This document shows positions 34,117 through 41,969 of a stretch of DNA of 64,000 nt, piece by piece; the stretch's first letter is position 1, and each line of letters starts with the position of its first letter. A program made the translations under genes and the position numbers. This stretch comes from Haloterrigena alkaliphila. Its GTDB lineage: Archaea; Halobacteriota; Halobacteria; Halobacteriales; Natrialbaceae. The notes under the pieces were generated by a model, which was not told the origin of the DNA, made no database searches, and worked only from the letters and a program-made list of their open reading frames with translations. Location: assembly GCF_017352155.2 (NCBI RefSeq), contig NZ_CP071462.1, positions 2,604,001 through 2,668,000 of the forward strand. The letters run 5' to 3'.

Positions 34117-35373
34117 TTAGGGCCAGCTACCGGCCTCTTCGAACGAGTCGGCGACTCGCTGAATCGCGACGACGTACGCGGCGATGCGCGCGTTATCGAC
34201 GTCGTGGGTTTCGAAGGTGTCGACGAGGGCGTCGAAGGCGTCGACGATGAGCTCCTCGAGTTCCGCGTTGACCTTCTCCTCGGTCCAGTAGAAGCGCTGG
34301 CGGTTCTGGACCCACTCGAAGTACGAGACGGTGACGCCGCCGGCGTTGGCGAGGATGTCGGGAATGACGAAGACGTCCTTCTCCGCGAGCACCTCGTCGG
34401 CGCCGGGCGTCAGCGGCCCGTTGGCGGCCTCGGAGATGACGTCCGCCTCGACGTCTTCCGCGAGGTCGGCGTCGATGGCGTTCTCGAGGGCGGCGGGGAT
34501 CAGCAGGTCGACGTCGAGCGTCAGGAGGTCCTCGTTGGTGAGTTCCTCCTCGCTCCCCTCGAAGCCGATGACGCTACCGGTCTCGTTCTTGTGATCCTTC
34601 GCGGCGACTGGATCGAAGCCGTCCGGGTTGTAGATCGCGCCGCTCGAGTCGCTGGCGGCGACGACGGTCGCGCCCATCTCGTCGATCAGTTTCGCGGCGA
34701 TCCATCCGGCGTTGCCGTAGCCCTGCACGGCGACGGTCGCGCCCTCGAGGTCCTTGTCGAGGTAGTCGAACGCTTCGCGGGCGGCGATGACCGTCGAGCG
34801 GCCCGTCGCTTCGACGCGCCCCTCGCTACCACCGCTCGCGAGGTTCTTCCCCGTGATGACGCCCGGCTCCGTGGTGTTCTCGAGGGTCTCGTAGGTGTCT
34901 TTGATCCAGTTCATCTCCCGCTGGCCCGTGTTCACGTCGGGCGCGGGGACGTCCCGGTCCTCGCCGATCAGCGGGCGGAGTTCCTTCGCGAACGCGCGAG
35001 TGACGCGCTCGAGTTCGCTCTCGGAGTAGTCGGCGGGATCGATGATGATTCCGCCCTTCCCGCCGCCCAGCGGGATGTCGGCGGTCGCCGTCTTGTAGGT
35101 CATCCAGCCCGATAGGGCCTTGACTTCGTCCCGTGAGACCTGCGGGTGATAGCGAATGCCACCCTTGTACGGGCCGCGGTCGCCGTTGAACTGCGAGCGA
35201 AACGCCTTGAATCGCTCGAGCGACCCGTCGTCCATCTCGACGGTGAGGTTCGTTTCGAGCACGCGCTCGGGGTGTTTGAGACGCTCGATGACGTCGTCGT
35301 CCACCTCGAGGTAGGCCGCCGCGTCGTCGATCTGTGACTGGAGACTCTCGAACGGATTCGCTTCCTCGGCCAT
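34117..35373 (-). CDS. Glutamate dehydrogenase (Glu/Leu/Phe/Val family), paralogue 1
   Basis: A 418-aa hexameric-type GDH. Key segments are present: [33 protein letters not shown], the catalytic Asp in VPAPDVNTG, the Rossmann motif [10 protein letters not shown], and PAALENAI. It interconverts glutamate with 2-oxoglutarate and ammonia. Its C-terminus ([13 protein letters not shown]) parallels that of paralogue 2 at 38962-40236 ([15 protein letters not shown]), and the two flank the predicted origin. Cofactor specificity cannot be deduced. Confidence 0.93.
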   Translation of the reverse strand: MAEEANPFESLQSQIDDAAAYLEVDDDVIERLKHPERVLETNLTVEMDDGSLERFKAFRSQFNGDRGPYKGGIRYHPQVSRDEVKALSGWMTYKTATADIPLGGGKGGIIIDPADYSESELERVTRAFAKELRPLIGEDRDVPAPDVNTGQREMNWIKDTYETLENTTEPGVITGKNLASGGSEGRVEATGRSTVIAAREAFDYLDKDLEGATVAVQGYGNAGWIAAKLIDEMGATVVAASDSSGAIYNPDGFDPVAAKDHKNETGSVIGFEGSEEELTNEDLLTLDVDLLIPAALENAIDADLAEDVEADVISEAANGPLTPGADEVLAEKDVFVIPDILANAGGVTVSYFEWVQNRQRFYWTEEKVNAELEELIVDAFDALVDTFETHDVDNARIAAYVVAIQRVADSFEEAGSWP

Positions 35374-35481
35374 ACGCGTGCGTTTTCGGGATGGAAGGAT
35401 AAGCGTAGCGAATATCTATCATAGTCCATCATCCCCCATCCACTCGAGGAGTTCCCATCTCCTTTTATTCTGGACGGTCGG

Positions 35482-36348
35482 TCAGTTGTCGTCCGTCGCT
35501 GCGGCGGCCCGGTCCCGGATTCGTTCCGCTCGAGCGATCAGCGGCCCGTCGATCATCTCGCCGTCGACCTCGAAGACGCCTCGACCGTCGGCGTCGGCCT
35601 CGCGTTTGGCCTCGAGGACGCGTTCGGCCCACGCGATCTCCTCGTCCGCGGGGGTGAACGCCTCGTTGATCGGGCCGACCTGTGCGGGGTGGATCGCGAG
35701 TTTGCCGTCGAAGCCCAGTTGGACGGCGAAGGCGGCGTCCTCGCGGAGTCGCGCGTCGTCCTCGAAGTCGGTGACGAGGGTGTCGATCGCCGCACAGTCG
35801 TTCGCCGCGGCGGCCAGCACGACGCGCTCGCGGGCGTACAGGACCTCCGTTCCCTCGGCGGTCCGGGTCGCACCGATGTCCGCCGAGAGGTCCTCGGCGC
35901 CGAAGACGAGCGCGTTGGTCTCCCGAATCGCGGCGATCTCCGGGGCCGCCAGCACGCCGGCGGCGTTCTCGATCAGCGCCAAGATCGGCAGCGAGTCGTC
36001 GTACTTCGCGATTTCGTCCGCGAGATCGAGCACGTCCGCCTGCGAGTCGACCTTCGGCGCCATCACGCTGTCGAGTCGGCGGTCGCCGTCGTCGGCGGGT
36101 TCCAGGAGCGCCGCGAGGTCGTCGATCAGCAGCGACTCGCTCGGATTGACCCGCACGCAGACCTCGCAGTCGGGATCGAACGCGGGGTCGACGAGCACCT
36201 CGCGCACCGTTTCGCGGGCCTCGGCCTTGCGCTGGGGAGCCACGGCGTCCTCGAGGTCGAAGACGATCACGTCCGCGCCCGCTTCGGGCGCCTTTCGGAG
36301 CATCTCGGGTCGGTCGCCGGGGGTGAACAGCACGCTTCTGCGTCCCAT
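35482..36348 (-). CDS. HpcH/HpaI aldolase / CitE-like lyase
   Basis: From the ATG of MGRRSVLFTPGDRPEMLRKA the protein is 288 aa. TPGDR, VIVFDLEDAVAPQRK and VCVRVNPSES are the signatures of the CitE/HpcH family (citryl-, malyl- and beta-methylmalyl-CoA lyases and malyl-CoA thioesterases). Metal-binding Glu and Asp are in VFDLEDAV and near VFGAEDLSADIG. It likely cleaves a CoA thioester of a dicarboxylic acid. The first ORF Met nine codons upstream lacks a good context. Confidence 0.85.
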   Translation of the reverse strand: MGRRSVLFTPGDRPEMLRKAPEAGADVIVFDLEDAVAPQRKAEARETVREVLVDPAFDPDCEVCVRVNPSESLLIDDLAALLEPADDGDRRLDSVMAPKVDSQADVLDLADEIAKYDDSLPILALIENAAGVLAAPEIAAIRETNALVFGAEDLSADIGATRTAEGTEVLYARERVVLAAAANDCAAIDTLVTDFEDDARLREDAAFAVQLGFDGKLAIHPAQVGPINEAFTPADEEIAWAERVLEAKREADADGRGVFEVDGEMIDGPLIARAERIRDRAAAATDDN

Positions 36349-36406
36349 ACTGGCGTGTCTTCGGTCCACGACCAAAGGAATGTGTGTGGAATACTGCTAG
36401 CGGTGT

Positions 36407-36485
36407 CGACCGCCGACGGTTGCTGGCGCCGGGCGACTGTCGACGGTTGCTGGCGCCGGGCAACTGCCGATGGTCGCTGGCGCGC
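36407..36485. repeat. 27-bp tandem repeat, about 3 copies
   Basis: Units at 36407-36433, 36434-36460 and 36461-36485 share CGACGGTTGCTGGCGCCGGG or close variants. They lie at the edge of the predicted origin, just upstream of the first ORB-like box. Confidence 0.8.
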
Positions 36486-36517
36486 AACTGTTACGTCGCG
36501 AGGTCGCTCGAGACGGG

Positions 36518-36544
36518 CACCCCCTGTTCAGAGTGAAAACGGTG
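36518..36544 (-). promoter_or_regulatory. ORB-like box 1
   Basis: On the minus strand it reads CACCGTTTTCACTCTGAACA followed by GGGGGTG: a TTCA..TGAA dyad and a G-string, as in haloarchaeal origin recognition boxes. Confidence 0.75.
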
Positions 36545-36579
36545 TGCGATGGATCGTCTGGTCTCGTCCGGTTTCGGGG

Positions 36580-36605
36580 GCCCCTCGTTCAAACTGAAAG
36601 CGGTG
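36580..36605 (-). promoter_or_regulatory. ORB-like box 2
   Basis: On the minus strand it reads CACCGCTTTCAGTTTGAACG followed by AGGGGC. The dyad is intact with a slightly diverged G-string; same direction as box 1, 62 bp away. Confidence 0.65.
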
Positions 36606-36652
36606 CTGACGTCCCCGGGGATGAGGGGGCGAGGGCTCGAGAGATCGACGGA

Positions 36653-36677
36653 CCAGTTCACTTTGAACGAGGGGGTG
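36653..36677 (+). promoter_or_regulatory. ORB-like box 3
   Basis: On the plus strand, AGTTCACTTTGAACGAGGGG leading into GTG; inverted relative to boxes 1, 2 and 4. Dyad TTCA..TGAA is perfect. Confidence 0.7.
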
Positions 36678-36733
36678 TCGCATGTTCGAGTCGATAGGTA
36701 CCCTGCCGACCGCGACTGTGGGTCGATGTCCCG

Positions 36734-36760
36734 CACCCCTCGTGCAGAGTGAAAACCGGC
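36734..36760 (-). promoter_or_regulatory. ORB-like box 4 (left of the AT-rich core)
   Basis: On the minus strand, GCCGGTTTTCACTCTGCACG then AGGGGTG. It matches box 5 at all but one of these positions and has the opposite orientation. Confidence 0.78.
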
Positions 36761-37078
36761 AAACGGGTGAGCTATGTATCGGAGGTAGCGGACCGGGCCG
36801 AATTGTCGGATGAGACTCCTTGAATGTTGGATGAGGGGCCTCGGAAGTCAAAATTTGAGGAGCGGAACCGATATTTCATCAGGAATCACCAGGGCTAATT
36901 CGCCTCATCACTCATCGACACTTAATGTTCTCAGGACACTGTTGCTTGTATCGTAACATATATTACTAAACTAGAAAGGGAGGGAGGAGAGGGGAGGGGT
37001 ATGGGAGAGCAGAGGAGAGGAGTGTGGACACGTAGCGGAAGGCGGTCCAGACACTCCGTTGGGTTACTCGAGGCTACC

Positions 37079-37140
37079 GACACGCTCGGATACGATTCTG
37101 GGGTCTGCTGACACGCTCGGATACGATTCTGGGGTCTGCT
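37079..37140. repeat. 31-bp perfect tandem duplication
   Basis: Units 37079-37109 and 37110-37140 are identical (starting GACACGCTCGGATACGATTC). They lie between the purine-rich tract and ORB-like box 5. Confidence 0.85.
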
Positions 37141-37201
37141 GATACCGCTTGGAATCGATTCTAAGTCGGCGGTATCAGGGACTGGATGGAGTGCCCGTTC
37201 G

Positions 37202-37227
37202 CCGGTTTTCACTCTGCATGAGGGGTG
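37202..37227 (+). promoter_or_regulatory. ORB-like box 5 (right of the AT-rich core)
   Basis: GCCGGTTTTCACTCTGCATG (from 37201) then AGGGGTG, on the plus strand, about 135 bp before the orc1/cdc6 start. Confidence 0.78.
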
Positions 37228-37363
37228 GGGGAGCAGGGCGTCGGACGGTTCTGGATTCAGTCTGCATTCAGCGCGAAATCGCTACAGAGGATCCGGCGAT
37301 CGACTCCATCGGTGGGTATTTCACGGCGGTGTATCAGTCTGAACTACCTTCCACAGATTTATT

Positions 37364-38671
37364 ATGTCCGTCTTCGACGACCGAGACATGGCTGATCAGG
37401 CAGGGGATCCGCTTTTCCAATCTCACGATCCGATCTTCGATCGGAAGGAACTCCTCCACGTCGGGCACGTCCCCGACGAGGAACGGATCGTCGGCCGGGA
37501 CGACGAGATCGAATCCGTCGCCGCCGAAGTCGGCGCGATCACGCGCGGTGACCCGCCGAACAACGTGATGATCTACGGGAAGACCGGCACCGGAAAGAGT
37601 CTCATCTCCCGACACGTCGCGACTCGAGCGCGGAACGCGTCCCGGGGGAACGACGTCGACTGCGGCGTCCTCTACGTCGACTGTTCGGAGGCGAACACGG
37701 AGACGCGGGCGACGCGCCAGTTGGCGCTCAGTCTCAAGGAGGGGACCGGGTACGAGGGGAACATTCCGGTCCGGGGTGTCGGCACGATGGAGTACTACCA
37801 GCACATCTGGGACGTGCTCGAGGCGTTCTTCGACGCGGTCATCGTTATCCTGGACGAGATCGACAAACTGGACAATAGCAACATCCTGATGCAACTCTCG
37901 CGGGCCCGCGAGGCCCAGAAGACGGACGCCTACATCGGTGTCATCGGGATCAGTAACAAGGTCAAGTACCGGGAAACGCTCGACGAGCGCATCGACAGCA
38001 GCTTCGGTCACCGCGAACTGTTCTTCCACCCCTACGACGCCTCACAGCTCCGGGAGATCATGCGAAACCGCGAGGACGCCTTTCAGTCCGGCGTGCTCGA
38101 GGACGGGACGATCGAGCTCTGTGCCGCGCTCGCGGCCAAGAAACACGGCGACGCGCGGAAGGCCATCGAGATTCTGAAAGAGGCCGGCGAACTCGCCCGT
38201 CGGACCGGGAGCGAGACGGTCTCGGAGGACCACATCAAGCAGGCCCAGGAGGTCGCCGAGATCAATCGAATCGAGGAACTGACCAGCGGTGCCACGGTCC
38301 ACGCGAAACTCGCCCTCTACGCACTGGCGAGTCACATCGTCACCGGCGAGCGAGAGACGTACAAGACCCGCGAGATCTACGAGCGCTACGGCAGCGTCTG
38401 CGATCTGATCGCGACCGATCCGATCACCGAGAACGGCCTCTACCGCCAGCTCAAGGAACAGGCCTTCCTCGGCGTCATCGAGTCCGAGAAGACCGGCGGC
38501 GGCCGCTCGCAGGGGAGCTACCTCCTCCACCGGCTCGTTACCGATCCGAAACACATCGTCAAAGCCGTGCGGCGGGATTCGTCGCTCGAGGATCTTCCGA
38601 CGTACGACGACCTCGCTGGCACCGAGCGGGCGACGACGGATCGGGACGCCGATCTCTCGTCGTTCTCCTGA
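37364..38671 (+). CDS. cdc6: Orc1/Cdc6-family replication initiator
   Basis: A 435-aa AAA+ protein. Walker A YGKTGTGKS (residues 71-79), Walker B VIVILDEID (159-167), sensor-1 region IGVIGISNKVKYRE, and a C-terminal winged helix (about 330-415) that binds ORB DNA. It recognises origins and loads the MCM helicase. The ATG at 37364 is followed by a second in-frame ATG at 37388 that could be the start. Boxes on both sides of the gene suggest self-regulation and origin use. Haloarchaea carry many paralogues; which one this is cannot be told. Confidence 0.95.
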   Translation: MSVFDDRDMADQAGDPLFQSHDPIFDRKELLHVGHVPDEERIVGRDDEIESVAAEVGAITRGDPPNNVMIYGKTGTGKSLISRHVATRARNASRGNDVDCGVLYVDCSEANTETRATRQLALSLKEGTGYEGNIPVRGVGTMEYYQHIWDVLEAFFDAVIVILDEIDKLDNSNILMQLSRAREAQKTDAYIGVIGISNKVKYRETLDERIDSSFGHRELFFHPYDASQLREIMRNREDAFQSGVLEDGTIELCAALAAKKHGDARKAIEILKEAGELARRTGSETVSEDHIKQAQEVAEINRIEELTSGATVHAKLALYALASHIVTGERETYKTREIYERYGSVCDLIATDPITENGLYRQLKEQAFLGVIESEKTGGGRSQGSYLLHRLVTDPKHIVKAVRRDSSLEDLPTYDDLAGTERATTDRDADLSSFS

Positions 38672-38855
38672 TCGAATCAAATCTCTCTCGTCGAATCGGA
38701 TCTTTCTCGTCGAATCAAATCTCTCTCGTCGAATCGGATCTTTCTCGTCGAATCAAATCTCTCTCGTCGAATCGGATCTTTCTCGTCGAATCAAATCTCT
38801 CTCGTCGAATCGGATCTTTCTCGTCGAATCAAATCTCTTCCGTCGAATCGATTCT
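38672..38855. repeat. 38-bp tandem repeat (two 19-bp halves), about 5 copies
   Basis: Units begin at 38672, 38710, 38748, 38786 and 38824, exactly 38 bp apart; the last is partial and diverged. Each has two related 19-mers, TCGAATCAAATCTCTCTCG and TCGAATCGGATCTTTCTCG. The first unit begins at the stop codon of cdc6. There are no unique spacers, so this is not a CRISPR. Confidence 0.92.
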
Positions 38856-38885
38856 CTCATCGACGTATCCGTCCGGTCCGTTCGC

Positions 38886-38908
38886 CACCGTTTCACTCTG
38901 AATCGGGG
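38886..38908 (+). promoter_or_regulatory. ORB-like box 6 (downstream of orc1/cdc6)
   Basis: Plus strand: CACCGTTTCACTCTGAATCG then GGGGTG, followed by more G. The dyad and G-string match box 1 closely. Confidence 0.7.
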
Positions 38909-38961
38909 GTGGGGGTGGCCCGCGTATTTCCGATCCCGACTCCATCCGTCGTCGAACCGAC

Positions 38962-40236
38962 TTACGGCCAGAGTCCTCGCGCCTCGTGTGCCGCCGCGAC
39001 CCGCTCGAGGCCCACGATGTAGGTCGCGTCGCGCCAGGTCACGTCTCGGGCGTCGTACTCCCCGCGGACGTCGGCCCAGGCCTGACACATCTCGGTCTCG
39101 AGTTCCTCGTTGACGCGCTCGAGGGACCACTTCCGGCGATTGATGTCCTGGAGCCACTCGAAGTAGCTGACGGTGACGCCGCCGGCGTTGGCGATGATAT
39201 CGGGGATCACGTGAACCCCTCGCTCGGCGAAGATGCGGTCGGCCGTGGTGGTCGTCGGCCCGTTGGCGCCCTCGACGATCATGTCGGCGTCGACGTCGCG
39301 CGCGTTCTCGCCGGTCAGGACGTTCCCGATGGCGGCGGGGATGAGCACGTCGACGTCCAGCTCGAGCAGTTCCTCGTTGGTGAGCGTCTCGGGCGCGTCG
39401 TAGCCCGAGACCATCCCCGGCCGCTCGTCGTGGTCCTCGACGTCGGAGGTGTCGAGGCCGTTCGGATCGTAGACGGCGCCGTCGACGTCCGAAACGGCGA
39501 CGACGGACGCGCCGAGGTCGTCGAGGTAGCGGGCCGCGTTGGCGCCGACGCTGCCGAAGCCCTGGACGGCGACGGTCGTCTCCTCGACGTCCCAGTCGTA
39601 GTACTCCATCGCCTCGCGCGTGATGATGCCGACGCTCCGTCCCGGCGCCTCCTCGCGACCGTAGGAGCCGCCGACGACCGGCGGCTTCCCGGTGACGACG
39701 CCGGGGGTCGTCTCGCCCTCCTGCATCGAGTAGGCGTCCATGAACCACGCCATCGTCTGCGGATCGGTTCCCATGTCCGGCGCGGGGATGTCCTTCATCG
39801 GGCCGATCACGGGCCGCAGTTCCTCCGCGAAACGGCGGGTGAGCCGCTCTTTTTCCTCCGCGCTGAGTTCTTTCGGGTTGACCACGACGCCGCCCTTGCC
39901 GCCGCCGAAGGGGAGGTCCATCACCGCGCACTTCCAGGTCATCCACATCGAGAGCCCGACGCACTCGTCTTCGCTCACCTCCGGATGGTAGCGCAGTCCG
40001 CCCTTGTACGGCCCGCGGACGCTGTCGTGGTGGGCGCGATACCCCGTGAACATCTCGCGGGAGCCGTCGTCGCGCTCGAGGGGGACCGTCACCCGGTGGA
40101 CGCTCGTCGGGTAGCGCAGTCGCTCGACGATCCCCTCGTCGACGTCGAGATGGGCCGCGGCGCGCTCGAGCTGGCGACGGGCTGTTTCGACCGCGCTCTC
40201 CGACTCGGGTTCGGACTGCTGGTCGGCGACTGTCAT
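38962..40236 (-). CDS. Glutamate dehydrogenase (Glu/Leu/Phe/Val family), paralogue 2
   Basis: From [20 protein letters not shown] the protein is 424 aa. Signature regions: [33 protein letters not shown], the catalytic Asp in IPAPDMGTD, and the Rossmann motif [13 protein letters not shown]. It is a diverged paralogue of the enzyme at 34117-35373, on the same strand. The start is chosen over an upstream in-frame Met 26 codons earlier because the leader there is atypical. The two may differ in cofactor (NAD vs NADP) or direction of reaction. Confidence 0.92.
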   Translation of the reverse strand: MTVADQQSEPESESAVETARRQLERAAAHLDVDEGIVERLRYPTSVHRVTVPLERDDGSREMFTGYRAHHDSVRGPYKGGLRYHPEVSEDECVGLSMWMTWKCAVMDLPFGGGKGGVVVNPKELSAEEKERLTRRFAEELRPVIGPMKDIPAPDMGTDPQTMAWFMDAYSMQEGETTPGVVTGKPPVVGGSYGREEAPGRSVGIITREAMEYYDWDVEETTVAVQGFGSVGANAARYLDDLGASVVAVSDVDGAVYDPNGLDTSDVEDHDERPGMVSGYDAPETLTNEELLELDVDVLIPAAIGNVLTGENARDVDADMIVEGANGPTTTTADRIFAERGVHVIPDIIANAGGVTVSYFEWLQDINRRKWSLERVNEELETEMCQAWADVRGEYDARDVTWRDATYIVGLERVAAAHEARGLWP

Positions 40237-40381
40237 GGTAGAATCGGGCGGATCGTGGCGTACTCTTCCCGGAGGCCGGGCAAAACCCTTGGCACTGCAC
40301 TCGTCTACTGACACGTAGCGAGCGGAAGCCCACCCCTTCAGGGGTGAGTGTAAGCGACAGCATGGCTCGGCAATCCACGCG

Positions 40382-40525
40382 CTATTGCTCGTCTGGATGT
40401 TCCACCGCTTCCAACCCCGCTTCGATAATTTCCCGATAGGCTTCTTCGAGGGTCACGTCCTGCTGTTCGGCGTAGTCTTTCACGCGCCCGTTCAACGTGT
40501 GCGAGATGTCGATGTTCGGTCGCAT
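40382..40525 (-). CDS. 47-aa ribbon-helix-helix-like protein, divergent from tnpB
   Basis: A small [23 protein letters not shown] and so on, ending EHPDEQ. A predicted N-terminal strand (RPNIDIS) and two helices ([12 protein letters not shown] and [17 protein letters not shown]) match the size and pattern of RHH/CopG/VapB repressors. It lies inside IS copy C between the left end and tnpB, on the opposite strand. A palindrome (40529-40555) between the two starts could be its operator. Inferred role: repressor of tnpB and of itself. Confidence 0.72.
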   Translation of the reverse strand: MRPNIDISHTLNGRVKDYAEQQDVTLEEAYREIIEAGLEAVEHPDEQ

Positions 40526-40528
40526 CGT

Positions 40529-40555
40529 CTATGTCCAAAAGACATTTGGACGTAG
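40529..40555. promoter_or_regulatory. Palindrome between the 47-aa ORF and tnpB
   Basis: Arms CTATGTCCAAA (40529-40539) and TTTGGACGTAG (40545-40555) are inverted with one mismatch around AGACA. The site begins 3 bp upstream of the minus-strand ATG and ends 8 bp before the plus-strand ATG, so bound protein would cover both leaderless starts. Confidence 0.7.
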
Positions 40556-40563
40556 AACTGTAA

Positions 40564-41880
40564 ATGTCTGTTGTCGTGAGGCGAACCAACACGTTCGCGG
40601 TGCGCCCGCTCTCCACGCAGGACGAGCAACTGCTCCGCGACCTGTTGGACGCCTCCGCCAGTCTGTGGAACGAACTTACCTACGAACGTCGCCAAAACTT
40701 CTTCGACGGCGAATCGGTGTGGGACACCGCCGACTACCGCAAGCAGTACGTCGGCGTCCTCGGCTCCGCCACCGCCCAACAAGTCATCCGCAAGAACAGC
40801 GAGGCATGGCGGTCGTTCTTCGCTACTCGAGAAGGTGGTGAGGACACCGCCCCGCCGGGCTACTGGGGCAACGAGGACGAGGGGCGGGAGTTGCGGACGT
40901 ACCTCCGCAACGACCAGTACACCCTCGAAACCGGCGAGCGGAGCCGACTCGAAGTCCCCGTCGGCCAAGACCTGAAAGAGGAGTACGGCCTTGGCTACCA
41001 CGACCGTCTGCGCCTCGAAGTCACTGGCCACCCGAAGTGGGACGGCGAGCAGGGCCGGTTGGAACTGTACTACGACGAGGTAGACGACACGTTCAGAGCC
41101 ATTCAGCCTGTCACCGTACCCGATTCTCGACAGGATTCACCACTGGCTTTGGAAGAAGCCGCGCTGGACGTGGGCGCGAACAACCTCGTCGCTTGTACCA
41201 CTACGACCGGTCAGCAGTACCTCTACGAGGGGCGCGACCTGTTCGCCCGATTCCGCGAAACCACCGGAGAAATTGCCCGGTTGCAGTCGAAACTCCGGGA
41301 GGGCCGGTACAGCAGTCGCCGGATCCGACGCCTGTATCGCAAGCGAACGCGACGCCGCGACCACGCACGGGACGCGCTCGTGCGCGACCTTATCGAGCGA
41401 CTGTACGACGAAGGTGTCGCTACGATGTACGTGGGCGACCTCACGGACGTGCTGTCAGAACACTGGAGTACAGTGGTGAACGAGAAGACGCACCAGTTCT
41501 GGGCGTACCGTTCGTTCATCGACAGGCTCGCTACGACCGCCGAAGAGTACGGTATCAGGATCGAGGTGCGGTCGGAAGCGTACACGACGGCGGAGTGTCC
41601 GGCGTGTGGCGAGCGCGACGATACAGACCGGAACGGCGATGTGTTCCGGTGTTCGTGTGGCTACGAGGGACACGCCGACCTCGACGCTTCGCGGACGTTC
41701 CTCGAACGGCAGGCTGGCACAAATCTGGGAGTGGGGTCGATGGCACGGCCCGTACGCCTCAAGTGGGACGACCACAACTGGTCGGAGTCACCACGCTCTC
41801 CCGAGAGGGCCAGTCCCAACGAGGAGCGCACAAACCGGAGTACCGACGACGGGAAACTTGCCTCCGTAGGTACGGCATAG
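40564..41880 (+). CDS. tnpB: TnpB RNA-guided nuclease, second family
   Basis: A 438-aa TnpB unlike copies A/B. RuvC-I is [12 protein letters not shown] (Asp near residue 203), RuvC-II is [10 protein letters not shown], the zinc finger is [20 protein letters not shown] plus C, and RuvC-III is [13 protein letters not shown] (the usual ADxN Asn is Asp here). The second acidic position again reads GDL instead of EDL. The C-terminal tail of about 60 residues is polar and low-complexity ([14 protein letters not shown]) and overlaps the right-end RNA region. The start lies 8 bp from the palindrome. Confidence 0.9.
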   Translation: MSVVVRRTNTFAVRPLSTQDEQLLRDLLDASASLWNELTYERRQNFFDGESVWDTADYRKQYVGVLGSATAQQVIRKNSEAWRSFFATREGGEDTAPPGYWGNEDEGRELRTYLRNDQYTLETGERSRLEVPVGQDLKEEYGLGYHDRLRLEVTGHPKWDGEQGRLELYYDEVDDTFRAIQPVTVPDSRQDSPLALEEAALDVGANNLVACTTTTGQQYLYEGRDLFARFRETTGEIARLQSKLREGRYSSRRIRRLYRKRTRRRDHARDALVRDLIERLYDEGVATMYVGDLTDVLSEHWSTVVNEKTHQFWAYRSFIDRLATTAEEYGIRIEVRSEAYTTAECPACGERDDTDRNGDVFRCSCGYEGHADLDASRTFLERQAGTNLGVGSMARPVRLKWDDHNWSESPRSPERASPNEERTNRSTDDGKLASVGTA

Positions 41881-41946
41881 CCAACATCTCACCGGAGGAA
41901 TCCCATCCTTTATGGGTGGGAGGATGTCAAGCCCCCTGATTGAAGC
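41800..41946 (+). ncRNA. Predicted reRNA of copy C with guide
   Basis: The scaffold would run from the tnpB tail through the right-end hairpin to TCAA (41927-41930); guide about 41931-41946, from the region just upstream of the aldehyde dehydrogenase gene. Only the 3' boundary is set by the IS end. Confidence 0.42.
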
Positions 41947-41969
41947 CCCTCGGCGTAGTCGTCATCCGC

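Larger units (their letters stand above)
36389..37363. other. Predicted replication origin (oriC) upstream of orc1/cdc6
   Basis: This 975-bp gene-free region precedes an orc1/cdc6 gene. It contains five ORB-like boxes (a sixth lies after the gene), an AT-rich core at about 36850-36975 that could be the unwinding element, a G/A-rich tract at 36975-37025, and two tandem repeats. Inverted ORBs around an AT-rich core beside cdc6 is the known plan of haloarchaeal origins. The two boxes bracketing the core (36734-36760, minus; 37202-37227, plus) are nearly identical. Confidence 0.82.
40309..41930 (+). mobile_element. IS200/IS605-group tnpB element of a second family (copy C)
   Basis: The right end is well supported: hairpin around 41901-41920 and terminal AGGATGTCAA at 41921-41930, as in copies A and B. 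A left-end hairpin CACCCC-ttca-GGGGTG lies at 40331-40346. The left boundary is uncertain; CTAC at 40305-40308 is a candidate target. The element carries a 47-aa divergent ORF plus tnpB and no tnpA. It ends 39 bp before the aldehyde dehydrogenase start. Confidence 0.75.

Noticed and set aside
38672-38855. Possible CRISPR array
   Set aside because: The units are contiguous 38-bp repeats without unique spacers, and no cas genes are nearby.
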